A stretch of DNA of 29,068 nt, taken from positions 64,001-93,068 of the forward strand of contig JBBHKE010002287.1 in assembly GCA_037447655.1 (NCBI GenBank), written 5' to 3'. Origin of the DNA: Zygnema cylindricum. Lineage: Eukaryota; Streptophyta; Zygnematophyceae; Zygnematales; Zygnemataceae. The notes under the pieces were generated by a model. It was given only the letters and a program-made list of their open reading frames with translations. It ran no database searches and had not been told where the DNA came from. The translations under genes and the position numbers were made by a program. Position 1 is the stretch's first letter. Each line of letters begins with the position of its first letter. Of this stretch, positions 8,955 to 19,180 are shown in pieces.

Positions 8955-10154
8955 AAAAGAAAATGATGTTTTGTATTCCACCGCATAATCCTCAGATGAG
9001 CTGTGGCATAAAAGATTAGGCCATGTGAACTATGACAGTATGAAAAAGATGGTCAATGCTAGTAAAATAGAAGGATTCGCTCTGTCAAATCAATCACCTA
9101 AAGCGTTGATGGCTGTGCATTAGGAAAAATACACAGATTACCATTTCCTCAAGAATCTGAACATAAATCTACTAAACTTTTGCAACTCATTCATTCTGAT
9201 GTTTTCCGCCCTGCAAAGGTACCATCTGCCTGGGGGATGAAATATATGGTTACGTTTACAGATGATTTTTTGAGGTTTACTAAAGTGTACTTCATGAAGG
9301 AAAAGAGTGAAGTCTTCCCTCATATTCAACACTACAAATTGTGGGCGGGGAAACAACATGGTTTGCCAATTCAAGAGCTTAGATCGGACAATGGCGGGGA
9401 ATATACCTCAAAAGAGTTTGAAAACTTCTTACTCAAGGAAGGTATTAGTCACAAACTAACTGTTCCATACTCTCCGGAAAAAAATGGGGTCTTTGCAAGA
9501 CTTAATGGAACTATCACAGAAAACGTGGAACTATCACAGAAAGCTCCAAGGCTATACTTGCGGATAAGAACGTGGATCCGAAATTTGGAGAAGAACGTGG
9601 ATCCGAAATTTTGGGCTGAAGCATTAAATTGTGCAGTTTATATCAAAAATAGGATAAGTTCAAGATCGGTAGAAACCACTCTTTACGAGATCAAGACGGG
9701 TAGAAAACCGGATGTCAGTCATTTCAAATTATTTGGAAAAAAATGCTTTATTTTGGATACGTCTAATGATAGATGGAAAATGGAACCTAAGGGATTGTCG
9801 GGCATTTTGTTAGGATATGATGATCTCTGTAAAGGTTATAGAGTCTTTGTTTTTGAAAGTCAAAAAACTATTGTAGCAAAAAACATCGTTGTCATAGATG
9901 AACTAGACTCGATAAACTTATTTAAAATCAAAGAGCACCAGAAGCAGCAAAAAGTACAAGAATATATCATTTTAGATAGCATCCATAATATTGTCCCACG
10001 GATGCAAAATTCATCAGTGGTAACACACAAGTCGGAACATAATCGGGTTCCCCAACATGTTCATTTCGAAGCGGACCAACAGCAGTCACTGCCTGCAGAT
10101 CGCAACCAGCGCAACAAGCATAACGCACGAGATCCGACAATTTCAGCCTCATAA
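8955..10154 (+). pseudogene. F1 integrase
   Basis: Zinc-binding part: LWHKRLGHVNYDSMKKM near 9001-9050, then a one-base loss near 9105 and CALGKIHRLPFPQ. The catalytic core lies in the long frame 9180-10154 (324 residues). The first Asp is residue 7 (HSD) and the second is residue 70 (RSDNGGEYTS). The Glu that should follow 36 residues later is Ala at residue 106 (GCA, 9495-9497; F2 has GAA), so the active site is lost. Two short duplications (9506-9545, 20 bp; 9566-9611, 25 bp) insert 45 bp and scramble residues 115-139, but restore the frame. Downstream FWAEALNCAVYIKNR and KGYRVFVFESQK blocks are normal, and a polar tail ends at TAA. Confidence 0.88.
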
Positions 10155-11340
10155 TTTTCGGGGGGAAGAAGATCGAGTAGCCGCCTGCAAGGAAGCTCTC
10201 ACTTTGCCTACTCTGCAGCCTCTGGGGAGCCTTTGACCATCCGGGAAGCCTTCTCATAAAGGAGCGGAATCACTAGATCGAGGCGGCAAAAGATAAAATG
10301 AAGTCGATCATGGATGCTTAACATAGGAGCTTATGGACCTTCCTCCGGACCGAAAAGCAATCCGCAGCAAATGGGTATTCAAGGTAAAGTTAAATCCAGA
10401 TAATACCATTGAACGATATAATGCTAGACTTGTGGCAAAGGGGTATAATAAAAAGGAATGAATTGATTTTGAAAAAACATTTTCTCGTGTTGTAAGAGTT
10501 ATGATGGTTAGGATTTTGCTATCTCTAGCTGCAATAAAAGATATGGAAATACATCAGATGGATGTAAAGACGGCCTTTTTGCATGGAGAACTAGAGAAGA
10601 CCATTTACATGCAGCAGCTTGAAATGTATGCAGAATCGGGAATAGAGCACTTAGTATGCAAACTGCTAAAATCTTTGTACGGCCTAAAACATGCCCCTAG
10701 GCAATGGAATCTAAAACTTGATTAATTCTTAACTAGCATAGGATTTAAAAGGATAAGTTCTGATCACTCTATATATGTTTTAAAGGGTGAGGATGGAATA
10801 GTGTATATAGCGGTGTATGTATATGATTTACTATTAGTTAGCAAATCATTGGCTGAAATTATCAAAATTAAAATTGCTTTAAACTCTCAGTTTGAGATGA
10901 AAGACCTCAATGAGGTAAAATATATTTTGAGTATCCATGTAGAGAGTTACAGAAAAAGAATATTAATAAAATTGACTCAAAATGAGGCTATTGGAAATAT
11001 ATTAGATAAATATGTAATGCGGGGGGCAAAAGGATGTGAAACACTAATGGAGTTACGGCATAAGTTAGAGGGGGAAGAAACAAAACCGGGTGTTATTGTC
11101 AGTGAAATTTTTGAGTCAGGGGAGAATGATCCTATGACAGTGATACCTTACACACAGATAGTGGGAAGTTTAATATATTTCATGAACTATACCCGTCCTG
11201 ACATTGCTGCAGCAGTTGGGGTACTAAGCAAAAGTTTAGAGAATCTGAGGAAATCTGACCGTGATGCAACAAGAAGAGTTTTAAAATACTTGGCAGGAAC
11301 TAAAGATCTCAAGCTCACACTAGGCGGAGGAGAAATGAAG
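10155..11340 (+). pseudogene. F1 reverse transcriptase
   Basis: Up to about 10500 the region is broken by stops (for instance TGA in a KKE*IDF context near 10460). From 10501 the RT and RNase H stay in one frame to 11802, interrupted by only two stops (TAA 10723 and TAA 11449). Blocks seen are HQMDVKTAFLHGELE (first catalytic Asp, intact), HAPRQWNLKLD, YVYDLLLV, LVSKSLAEI and GSLIYFMNYTRPDIAAAVG. The active-site YVDD has become YVYD (10816-10827; GAT to TAT at 10822). One catalytic Asp is therefore gone and polymerase activity would be lost even if the stops were read through. Confidence 0.88.
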
Positions 11341-11802
11341 CTCCAAACATGGAGTGATGCAATCTATGGCGACATGCCAAGCCGAAAATCCACCAAGGGA
11401 TTCGTTCTGCAAAATGGGAACGGGACTTGCTGTTGGAGCAGCAAACTTTAAAAGGTCACGACACAATTGACAATAGAGTCAGAATATATCGCAGCGAGCT
11501 CGACCATCAAAGAACTCTTATGGGTGAAATCCATGTTCGAAGAATTGGGATACATGCAGGTTGGTCCACAGGTGATCAGGTGTGATAACCAGACTGCCAT
11601 TGCCATTGCTTCTAACCCGAGTCACCACTTCAAAAGCAAGCACATGGATGTAAGATTACACTTTGTAAGAGAAAAAGTGTTCTCTAGAGTGATTAGATTA
11701 TGTTATTTGCTAGATGCTAAAATGATTGCAGATATGCTCACTAAAGCTCTTCCTGCTCTAAAGTTAAAGTATTGTAGGGATGCAGTGGGATTGAGTGAAT
11801 AG
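11341..11802 (+). pseudogene. F1 RNase H and end of pol
   Basis: Blocks: WSDAIYGDMPSRKS (Asp at 11356-11358), CCWSSKL then TAA (CAA in F2 and F3, a C-to-T change), TIESEYIAASS, IRCDNQTAIAIASNPSHHFK, KHMDVRLHFVREKV and ADMLTKALPALKLKYCRDAV, ending GLSE-stop at 11802. All acidic catalytic positions are present. Apart from the one stop the domain is well preserved. It gives the reference end for the family. Confidence 0.88.
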
Positions 11803-11963
11803 CTGAGTTGTTGCACTGCTATACTGCCATGCTGCGGTAGTCGAATAACGGGGATGTAGTGGGGTAAGGTGACTTGCTAAAGTGCTACGTTGCTATGCTG
11901 CAATGCTGGGCTAGTTCGACATCGAAGCTGCGCTGGCAGACTGAGTCTAAAGCTTTAAGGGAG
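11803..11963 (+). other. F1 3' untranslated region with polypurine tract
   Basis: Non-coding sequence between the pol stop and LTR2. It ends AAAGCTTTAAGGGAG (11949-11963), the short purine tract that primes plus-strand DNA, directly against the TGTT of LTR2. The sequence is close to that of F2 and clearly less like F3. Confidence 0.75.
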
Positions 11964-12951
11964 TGTTTTTTTTGTAAAGCTTTAGGTCTCAGCAAATTTA
12001 TAAGACAATGGAAAAATAGATATATAGGGACACGCGTCGTCACTTGAAGCAAAGTGCAAGGTTTTGAATGGTACCGACACTAGCATTGGAACAACGCAGC
12101 TGCGACGCAGATGGAACAAGCGCAGCTGCGGTTATTTTTGATATGGTCTGTACGGAAGAACGCAGCCTATGACGCAACATGACAAACGCAACTACTGATA
12201 TTTTGGTACAAGACAACGCAGTTGCTACACAACAAGACAAACGCAGCTCTGGCTGTATTTGGTATAGGACAGCGTAGCAGCTACGAAGCTGCAGATATTT
12301 GAATGTGATCGAGAATTGGATTGCGCTGCTACGGCTTATATGAATCAATTCAACGGACGAGATTCATAAGAGAATAATTTTGTGACTCGCAAATAGATGT
12401 TTTGCTACAGCCGGATGGACTTACCCAGACAATTGTCACTAAGCTAGACGACAAGTATTTAAACAAATCACCTGTATTGGATTCTCAGTCATATTGAGTA
12501 AACAGTGATAGATTAGTTTTAGCTTGATTAGGAGCACTTAGACCTTAGCGACATTTTAGTTCTTTTGGATGTATGTTTTAGGAACACTTCTTTCGGCGGT
12601 ATACACTACGTAGTAGGACAACTGAGTGAGGAGTATAAGACTTAGGACGTGGAACATTTTATGTATCCAGACTTCCAGACTATGTAATCTGCAACTGTTT
12701 TTGGGAAACTTCTGAGTTACCTATCTTGGTGTATGTTGGATCAATTAAGCTGAAACTTTGTGAGTTGTTAGTTTTGGATTTACTCTATATTGTGGTATAG
12801 TTTGAGCCAGTGTTGGATCAGTGTGACAAAATAAGTGTGGTACAAAAACAACTGTTTGTTAGGATTCTTGATAAGCTTTTATGAATGAGATTATGTCTAC
12901 TTCCACTACTATTGCTGATGCTTCACCTGCTCCAGTGGTCGTAGAACAACA
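11964..12951 (+). repeat. LTR2, shared by F1 (3') and F2 (5')
   Basis: It starts TGTTTTTTTTG (TGTTG in sisters) and ends GTAGAACAACA. It contains GGGACACGCGTCGTCACTTG (12027-12046), four U3 repeat units (12088-12302) and a gag-frame ATG at 12893. It lacks the 19-nt segment present in LTR1 and LTR4. By eye it is most similar to LTR3 over its whole length. Confidence 0.9.
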
Positions 12952-13890
12952 GGTTATGGGCCGGTCATCAAGAATTCCTATTTTCTCGGAGAAAAATACA
13001 CGTATTGGGCGGATATGGTGGAAACACACTTCGAAAATCTGAATCTTTTGGATATTTTGGATGGTTCACTTGCGAAATCGGATCCGTTTTGGTCAAAGAA
13101 AAAATCGCAAGCTCGGTTAATTTTGAAATTTTGTATTTTAGAAGAATTGGCTATGTCACGGATAAAAATGAAAAAGACGATCGATATGTGGAAATCTCTC
13201 AAGGATGAGTTTGAAAAGGCTAATGTTTAGGAAGAACTATTTTTGGCTGGACAGATTTCGGACTACAAATACACGAGTGGCACAATGGCAGAATATTGTA
13301 ATAAATTCTGAATACTAATAGATTCTCATGCTTGTGCAGGTGGATCTTTTCCTCAGTTTCAGCAGACTGCTTTGCTAATGAGGGGTCTTCCTAATAGTAT
13401 GAGAGCACGGTCTGATAGGCTGAAACAAAAAGATAAAGCTAGTTGGACACTACAATTAGCTATTAATTTGATATTAGAAGAAGAGGCAGATTCTAAAATT
13501 CTTAATGGTGAAAAACAAGTATAGGCATTTAACATAGATTTGACAAAAAAAGTCAGATTAATCAGCAGAGAAATCAGTTTGCTAAAAATCAGAATCAGTA
13601 TAGACAGTTTAATCAAAGAGGAAATAGACAATTTTTCAATGCTTATTTTTATTGTAATGAAAAAGGTCATGGATATAAGTTCTGTCTTAAGCTTAAAAAA
13701 GCTAATGAAACAGGTCTGTATAGGCCTGGATGGCAGCAAAGCCAATTTCATCATGGCTTCACGGGATCTTCACAACGAGGAAATGCACTATTCTCAGCGG
13801 CTTTATCTCATCACGACAAGTCTCTTTCACTCTCTTACAAAGACGATGATAATCTATTTGCTATGGCGACACCAATTGTGGGCATGAAAG
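12893..13890 (+). pseudogene. F2 gag
   Basis: The frame from the LTR ATG (12893) passes the primer site and is shifted by a missing base near 12987 (IPIFSEKN instead of a GE-Y-YW motif). The body reads MVETHFENLNLLDILDGSLA and MSRIKMKKTIDMWKSLKDEF, with TAG at 13228-13230, TGA near 13309 and TAG at 13522-13524. The zinc knuckle reads AYFYCNEKGHGYKFC (about 13640-13690): its first Cys is Tyr, so zinc binding would be impaired. The missing base, both TAG stops and the Cys-to-Tyr change recur at the same places in F3 but not in F1. Confidence 0.87.
12952..12961 (+). other. Primer-binding site of F2
   Basis: GGTTATGGGCC immediately after the LTR, matching the initiator tRNA-Met anticodon loop. 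The ATG at 12956-12958 is in frame with the LTR ATG at 12893. Confidence 0.75.
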
Positions 13891-14275
13891 ACAATGGATA
13901 GATTATGGACACGGGAGCGTTGGCCATTATGTGCTAGAACAAGGCAGTTTTCAAAAATCTGAAATCAACACCTGAGAAAAATATCTACTATGCATGTGGA
14001 ATGCGTGTGCAAACGTGGGCTGTAGGTGATGTCTCCTTGCTAGTTGATGAAGAGGGCAAGGGAATTGAGAGAACTCTTCATAATGTTCTCTATGTCCCAG
14101 ATTTTAAGAAAATTTTGTTTTTTCAACTTCTTTGGTAGTAAGTAAAGGATTTGAGGTCAATCCGAATCATGGCAGGCACGTTGTTAGGAATTTTTTTTTT
14201 TTGTAGAAACGAGAACAAGAGATGCCAACAAAATGTATCGAATGGATATGCGCGATAATAAAAAAAATAATGTTT
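13891..14275 (+). pseudogene. F2 aspartic protease
   Basis: The active-site region reads MKDNG-stop-IMDTGALAIMC: D-T-G-A is intact, but the Trp before it is TAG, and a further stop follows MC. NKAVFKNLKSTPEKNIYYA and TLHNVLYVPDFKKILF follow. Then an inserted T run (FFNFF) and a 14-T tract near 14190 break the frame. The fold could not be made as one chain. Confidence 0.83.
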
Positions 14276-15430
14276 TGTATTCCGGTGCACTATCCTCAAA
14301 GAAGCTGTGACATAAAACGTTAGGCCATGTGAATTATGATAGTATGAAAAAAATGGTCAATGTTGGTAAAATAGAAGGAGTCGCTTTGTCAAACTAGTCA
14401 CCTAAAATGTGTGAGGGAAGTGCAATAGGAAAAATACATAGATTATCGTTTCCTCAAGAGTCTGAACATAGGTCTACTAAACTTTTGCAACTCATTGATT
14501 CTGATATTTTCGCACGTGCGAAGGTACCATCTACCAGGGGGATAAAATATATGGTTACATTTACAGATGACTTTTCGAGGTTTACTAAGGTCTACTTCAT
14601 GAAGGAAAAAAGTGAAGTCTTCACTCAATTTCAACACTACAAAGCGTGGGCGAAGAAACCTCACGGTCTACCAATTTTGGAGCTTCAATCGGACAGTGAC
14701 GTGGAATATACGTCAAAAAAGTTTGAAAATTTCTTGCTCAAGGAAGGTATCAGTCACAAACAGACTGTCCCATACTCTCCAAAAAAGAATGGGGTCTTAG
14801 AAAGACTAAATAGAATTATCACAGAAAGCTCTAGGTCCATGCTTGCAAATAAAGAAGTAGATCCGAAATTCTGGGCTGAAGCATTAGACTGTGCAGTTTA
14901 TATCAAAAATATGATAGGTTCAAGATCGTTAGAAACCACTCCTTATAAGATCTGGACGGGTAGAAAACGGGATGTTAGTCATTTCAAAGTCTTAGGAAGC
15001 AAATGCTTTATTTTGGATACGTCTAATGATAGATGGAAAATGGAACCTAAGGGATTGCAGGGCATTTTGTTAGGATACGATGATCACTCTAAAGGTTATA
15101 GAGTATTTGTTTTTTACAGATAGAAAATTATTGTAGCAAGGATCATCGTTGTCAAAGATGAACTAGACTCGGTAGACTTATTTACAATGACAGAGCAGCA
15201 AAAACAACAAAATGTACAGGAATATGTCATTTTAGATAGCATCCATAATATTTTCCGACAGATGCAAAATTCTCCAGTTGTAACACGGGGTCGGAACATA
15301 ATCGGGTTCCCCATCAACCTCATTTCAAAGCGGACCAACAGCAATAACTGCCTACAGATGGCAACTAGTGCAACAAGCGTAATGCACGCAACTAGTGCAA
15401 CAAGCGCAATGCACGGGATCCGACGATTTT
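14276..15430 (+). pseudogene. F2 integrase
   Basis: The zinc-binding segment has the Trp of WHKRLGH changed to TGA (near 14309) and the first Cys region altered to KMCEGSAIGKIHR. The catalytic core is in one 238-residue frame, 14407-15123. The acidic triad is intact: Asp 33 (DSDIF), Asp 96 (LQSDSDVEYT) and Glu 132 (GVLERLNR), the last two 36 residues apart. This is the best-preserved integrase core of the three units. It ends at TAG after FVFYR; the tail to about 15430 contains a private 27-bp in-frame duplication (15361-15387 and 15388-15414). Confidence 0.87.
15361..15414 (+). repeat. 27-bp tandem duplication in F2
   Basis: Two copies, 15361-15387 and 15388-15414, begin GCAACTAGTGCAACAAGCG and differ at one base. 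The repeat is in frame (nine codons). F1 and F3 have about one copy of the corresponding sequence. Confidence 0.85.
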
Positions 15431-16620
15431 AGCCTCAAAATTCCCGGGCGAAAGAAGATCCAATAGCCGCCTAAAGGCAAGTTCTCACTTTGCCTACTCG
15501 ACAACCTCATGGGAGCCTTTGACCATCAGGGAAGCCTTCTCATCACCAGAGCGAAATCACTGGATCGAGGAAGCAAACGATGAAATGAAGTCCATTATGG
15601 AGGCTCAAACATGGGAGTTTGTGGACCTTCCTCCGCATCGAAAAGCGATCGGCAACAAATGTGTATTCAAGTTGAAGTTAAATCCAGATAATACCATTGA
15701 ATGATAGAAAGCTAGACTTGTGGCAAAGAGGTATAATCAAAAGGAAGGAATTGATTTTGAAGAAACATTTTCTCCTGTTGTAAGATTTCCCACAATTAGG
15801 ATTTTGCTATCTCTAGCTGCTATAGAAGATATGGAAATACAACAGATGGATGCAAAGACGGCCTTTTGCATCGATAACTAGAGGAGACCATTTACATGGA
15901 GCAGCCTGAAATGTATGCAGAACCAAGAAAGAACACTTAGTATGCAAACTGCTAAAATCTTTGTACGGCCTAAAACAGGCCCCGAGGCAATGGAATCTAA
16001 AACTTGATGAATTCTTAACTAGCCTAGGATTTAAAAGGATAGGTTTTGATCACTCTGTCTATGTTTTAAAGGGTGAGGATGGAATAATATATATAGCGGT
16101 ATACGTAGATGATTTATTATTAGTTTGCAAATCAATGGCTGGAATTAAAAAAAAAATGCTTTAAAATCACGGTTCGAGATGAAAAACCTCGGTGAGGCAA
16201 AATAAATTTTGGGTATTCAGGTAGAGAGGTACAGGAATAACAAATTAATAAAATTGACTCATAAGGAGGTTATTGGAAACATGTTTGATGAATATGAAAT
16301 GCGGGGGGCAAAAGGATGTGTAACACCAATAGATTTTCGGCATACGTTAGAGGGGGAAGAAACAGAACCGGGTGTTATTGTCAGTGAAATTTTTGAGTCA
16401 AGGGAGGATGATTCTATGACACTGATAGCTTACCGACAAATAGTGGGAAGTTTAATATATTTCATTAACCGTACCGGTCTGGATATTGCTGCAGCAAGTC
16501 GGTTATTGAGCAGAAGTCTAGAGAATCCGAAAAAATCTGACCGTGATGCAGCAAGAAAAGTTTTAAGATACTTGGCAGGAACCAAAGACCTCAAACTCAC
16601 ACTAGGCGGAGGAGAAGTGA
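15431..16620 (+). pseudogene. F2 reverse transcriptase
   Basis: TIREAFSSPERNHWIEEAND and KSIMEAQTWEFVDLPPHRKA begin the domain. The usual KWVFK is KCVFK. TGA at 15702-15704 replaces the CGA of F1 (in an NTIE-R-Y context), and F3 has TGA at the same codon. Later blocks: MYGLKQAPRQWNLKLDEFLT, YVDD intact at 16102-16113, and a frameshift at a run of A near 16148. TAA interrupts near 16202, and then GIQVERYRNNKL to LTLGGGEVKLQT. The first catalytic block (QQMDAKTAF) is followed by a one-base loss. Confidence 0.87.
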
Positions 16621-17084
16621 AGTTGCAAACATAGAGTGATCGAAGCTATGGCGACATGCCAAGCCGAAAAATCCACCACGGGATTCGTTTTGCAAATTGG
16701 GAACAGGACTTGCTGTTGGAGCAGCAAACTTCAAAAGGTCACGGCACAATCGACGATGGAGTCAGAATATATGGCAGCGAGCTCGGCCCTCAAAGAACTC
16801 TAATGGGTGAAATCCATTTTGCAATAATTGGATACATGCAGGTTGGTCCACAGGTGATCTGGTTTGATAACCAGACTGCCATTGCCGTTGCCTCTAACCT
16901 AATTCACCACTTCAAAAGCAAGCACATTGATGTAAAGTTACACTTTCTAAGAGAAAAAGTGTTCTCTTGAGTGATTAGATTATGTTATTTGCCAGATGCT
17001 AAAATGATTGCAGATATGCTCACTAAAGCTCTTCCTACTCTAAAGTTGAAGCATTCTAGGGATGCAGTGGGATTAAGTGAATAG
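16621..17084 (+). pseudogene. F2 RNase H and end of pol
   Basis: The first block is broken: the Trp of WSDASYGD is TAG at 16632-16634 and one base is inserted right after. The frame then gives PSRK, another inserted A, and CCWSSKLQKV with TMESEYMAASSALKEL and TAA. GYMQVGPQVIWFDNQTAIAV and HHFKSKHIDVKLHF follow, ending GLSE-stop at 17084. Up to about 16690 the DNA is closest to F3; from about 16710 on it is closest to F1, including the 3' untranslated region to 17245. I read this as a recombination junction. Confidence 0.85.
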
Positions 17085-17245
17085 CTCAGTTGCTGCACTG
17101 CTATATTGCCATACTGCGCTAATCCAATAACGAGGATGTAGTGGGACTAGGTGACTTGCTAAATTGCTACGTTGCTATGATACGATGCTGCGCTAGTTCG
17201 ACATCGAAGCTGCGCTGGCATACTGAGTCTAAAGCTTTAGGGGAG
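17085..17245 (+). other. F2 3' untranslated region with polypurine tract
   Basis: It ends AAAGCTTTAGGGGAG (17231-17245) against TGTTG of LTR3. The sequence follows F1's 3' region closely and F3's poorly, for example in the GCACTGCTATA and CAATAACG stretches. Confidence 0.75.
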
Positions 17246-18235
17246 TGTTGTTTTTGGAAAGCTTTAAGTCTCAACAAATTTATAGGATGGCGGAAAAATA
17301 GATATATAGGGACACGCGTCGTCACTTGAAGCACAGTGCAAGGTTTTGAATGGTAACGACACTAGCATTGGAACAACGCAGCTGCGACGCAGATGGAACA
17401 AGCGCAGCTCCGATTATTTTTGATATGGTCTGTAAGGACGAACGCAGCTTGCCACGCAACGGGACAAACGTAACTGCTGATATTTTGGTACAGGACAACG
17501 CAGTTGCTACACAACAAGACAAACGCAGCTCTGGCTGTTTTTGGTATAGGACAGCGTAGCCGCTACGAAGCTGCAGATATTTGAATGTAATCGAGAATTG
17601 GACTGCGCTGCTACGATTGATATGAATCAAGTCAACGGACGAGATTCATGAGAGAATAATTTAGTGACTCCCTAGCAGATGTCCTGCAACAGCCGGATGG
17701 TTGTACCCAGACAATTGTCACTTAGCCAGGCGATAAGTATTTGAACAAATCACCTGTATAGGATTCTCAGTAATATTGATTGAACAGTGATAGATTAGTT
17801 TTAGCGTGATTAGGAGCACTTAGACCTTAGTGGAGGTTTAGTTCTTTTGGATGTATATTTTAGAAACACTTGTATCGAGGGTACAACACTACGTAGTAGG
17901 ACAACTGAGTGAATAGTATAAGACTTAGGACGTAGAACATTTTATGTATCTAGACTTCTAAACTGTGTAATCTGCACACTGTTTTTGGGAAACTTTTGAG
18001 TTACATATCTTGGTGTATGTTGGATCAATTAAGCTAAAACTTTGTGAGTTGTCAGTTTTGTATTTACTCTATATTGTGGTATAGTTTGAGCCAGTGTTGG
18101 ATCAGTGTGACAAAATTAGTGTGGTACAAAAACAACTGTTTGTTAGGATTCTTGATAAGCTTCTATGGATGAGATTATGTCTACTTCCACTACTATTGCT
18201 GATGCTTCACCTGCTCCAGTGGTCGTAGCACAACA
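17246..18235 (+). repeat. LTR3, shared by F2 (3') and F3 (5')
   Basis: It starts TGTTGTTTTTGGAAAGCTTT and ends GTAGCACAACA. It carries GGGACACGCGTCGTCACTTG (17309-17328), four U3 repeat units (17370-17583) and a gag-frame ATG at 18177. It lacks the same 19 nt as LTR2 and matches LTR2 in most of the small differences that separate these two from LTR1 and LTR4. Confidence 0.9.
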
Positions 18236-19180
18236 GGTTATGGGCCTGTCATCAAGAATTCCTATTTTCTCGGAGAAAAATACGCGTATTGGGCGGATAT
18301 CGTGGAAACACACTTCGAAAATGTGAATCTTTTGGATATTTTGGATGGTTCACTGGCGGAATCGGATCCGTCTTGGTCAAAGAAAAAATTGCAAGCTCGG
18401 TTAATTTTGAAATTTTGTATTTTACAAGAATTGGCTATGTCACAGATAAAAATGAAAAAGATGATCGATATGTGGAAATCTCTCAAAGATGAGTTTGAAA
18501 AGGCTAATGTTTAGGAAGAACTATTTTTAGCTCGACGGATTTCGGACTACAAATACACGAGTGGCACAATGGCAGAATATTGTAATAAATTTCGAATACT
18601 AATAGATTCTGATGCTTGTGCAGGTGGATCTTTTCCTCTGTTTTAGCAGACTGCTTTGCTAATGAGGGGTCTTCCTAATACTATGAGAGCATCGTCAAAT
18701 AGGCTGAAACAAAAAGATAAAGCTAGCTGGACACTACAGTTAGCTATTAATTTGATTTTAGAAGAGGAGGCAGATTCTAAAATTTTTAATGGTGAAAAAC
18801 AAGTATAGACATTTAGCACAAAATTTGAAAAAAAAAGTCAAATTAATCAGCAGAGATATCAGTTTTCTAAAAATCAGAATCAGTTTAGACAGTTTAATCA
18901 AAGAGGAAATAGACAATTTTTCAATGCTTATTTTTATTGTAATGAAAAAGGTCATGGATATAAATTCTGTCCTAAGCTTAAGAAAGCGAATGAAACAGGT
19001 CTGTATAGGCCTGGATGGCAACAAAGCCAATTTTATCAAGGCTTCACGGGATCTTCACAACGAGGAAATGCACTATTCTCAATGGCTTTACTCATCAGGA
19101 CGAGTCTCATTCACTCTCTAACGAGGAGGATGATGATTTATTTGCTATGGCGCGTCAATGGAGGGCGCGAAGACAATGGA
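18177..19180 (+). pseudogene. F3 gag
   Basis: The frame opens at the LTR ATG (18177), passes the primer site, and is shifted near 18272 by the same missing base as F2. METHFENVNLLDILDGSLAE and MSQIKMKKMIDMWKSLKDEF end at TAG 18512-18514, which lies at the same distance from the primer site as in F2 (278 nt). It continues RISDYKYTSGTMAEYCNKFR, a private TAG near 18646, and TAG at 18806-18808 (shared with F2). The zinc knuckle reads AYFYCNEKGHGYKFC, with the same Cys-to-Tyr change as F2. The end, LFAMARQWRA, has lost bases relative to F1. Confidence 0.87.
18236..18245 (+). other. Primer-binding site of F3
   Basis: GGTTATGGGCC follows the LTR end; complementary to the initiator tRNA-Met anticodon loop. 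The ATG at 18240-18242 is in frame with the LTR ATG at 18177. Confidence 0.75.

Noticed and set aside
12040-12348. Antisense frame of 102 codons in LTR2 (and 17322-17630 in LTR3)
   Set aside because: It overlaps the U3 tandem repeats, whose period of about 55 bp keeps frames open by repetition. No start context or family is recognisable, and LTR1 lacks it.
13540-13887. Frame of 115 codons in F2 gag (and 18789-19121 in F3) rich in Ile, Ser and Leu
   Set aside because: It is gag read one base out of phase. The zinc-knuckle frame lies in another phase and matches F1.
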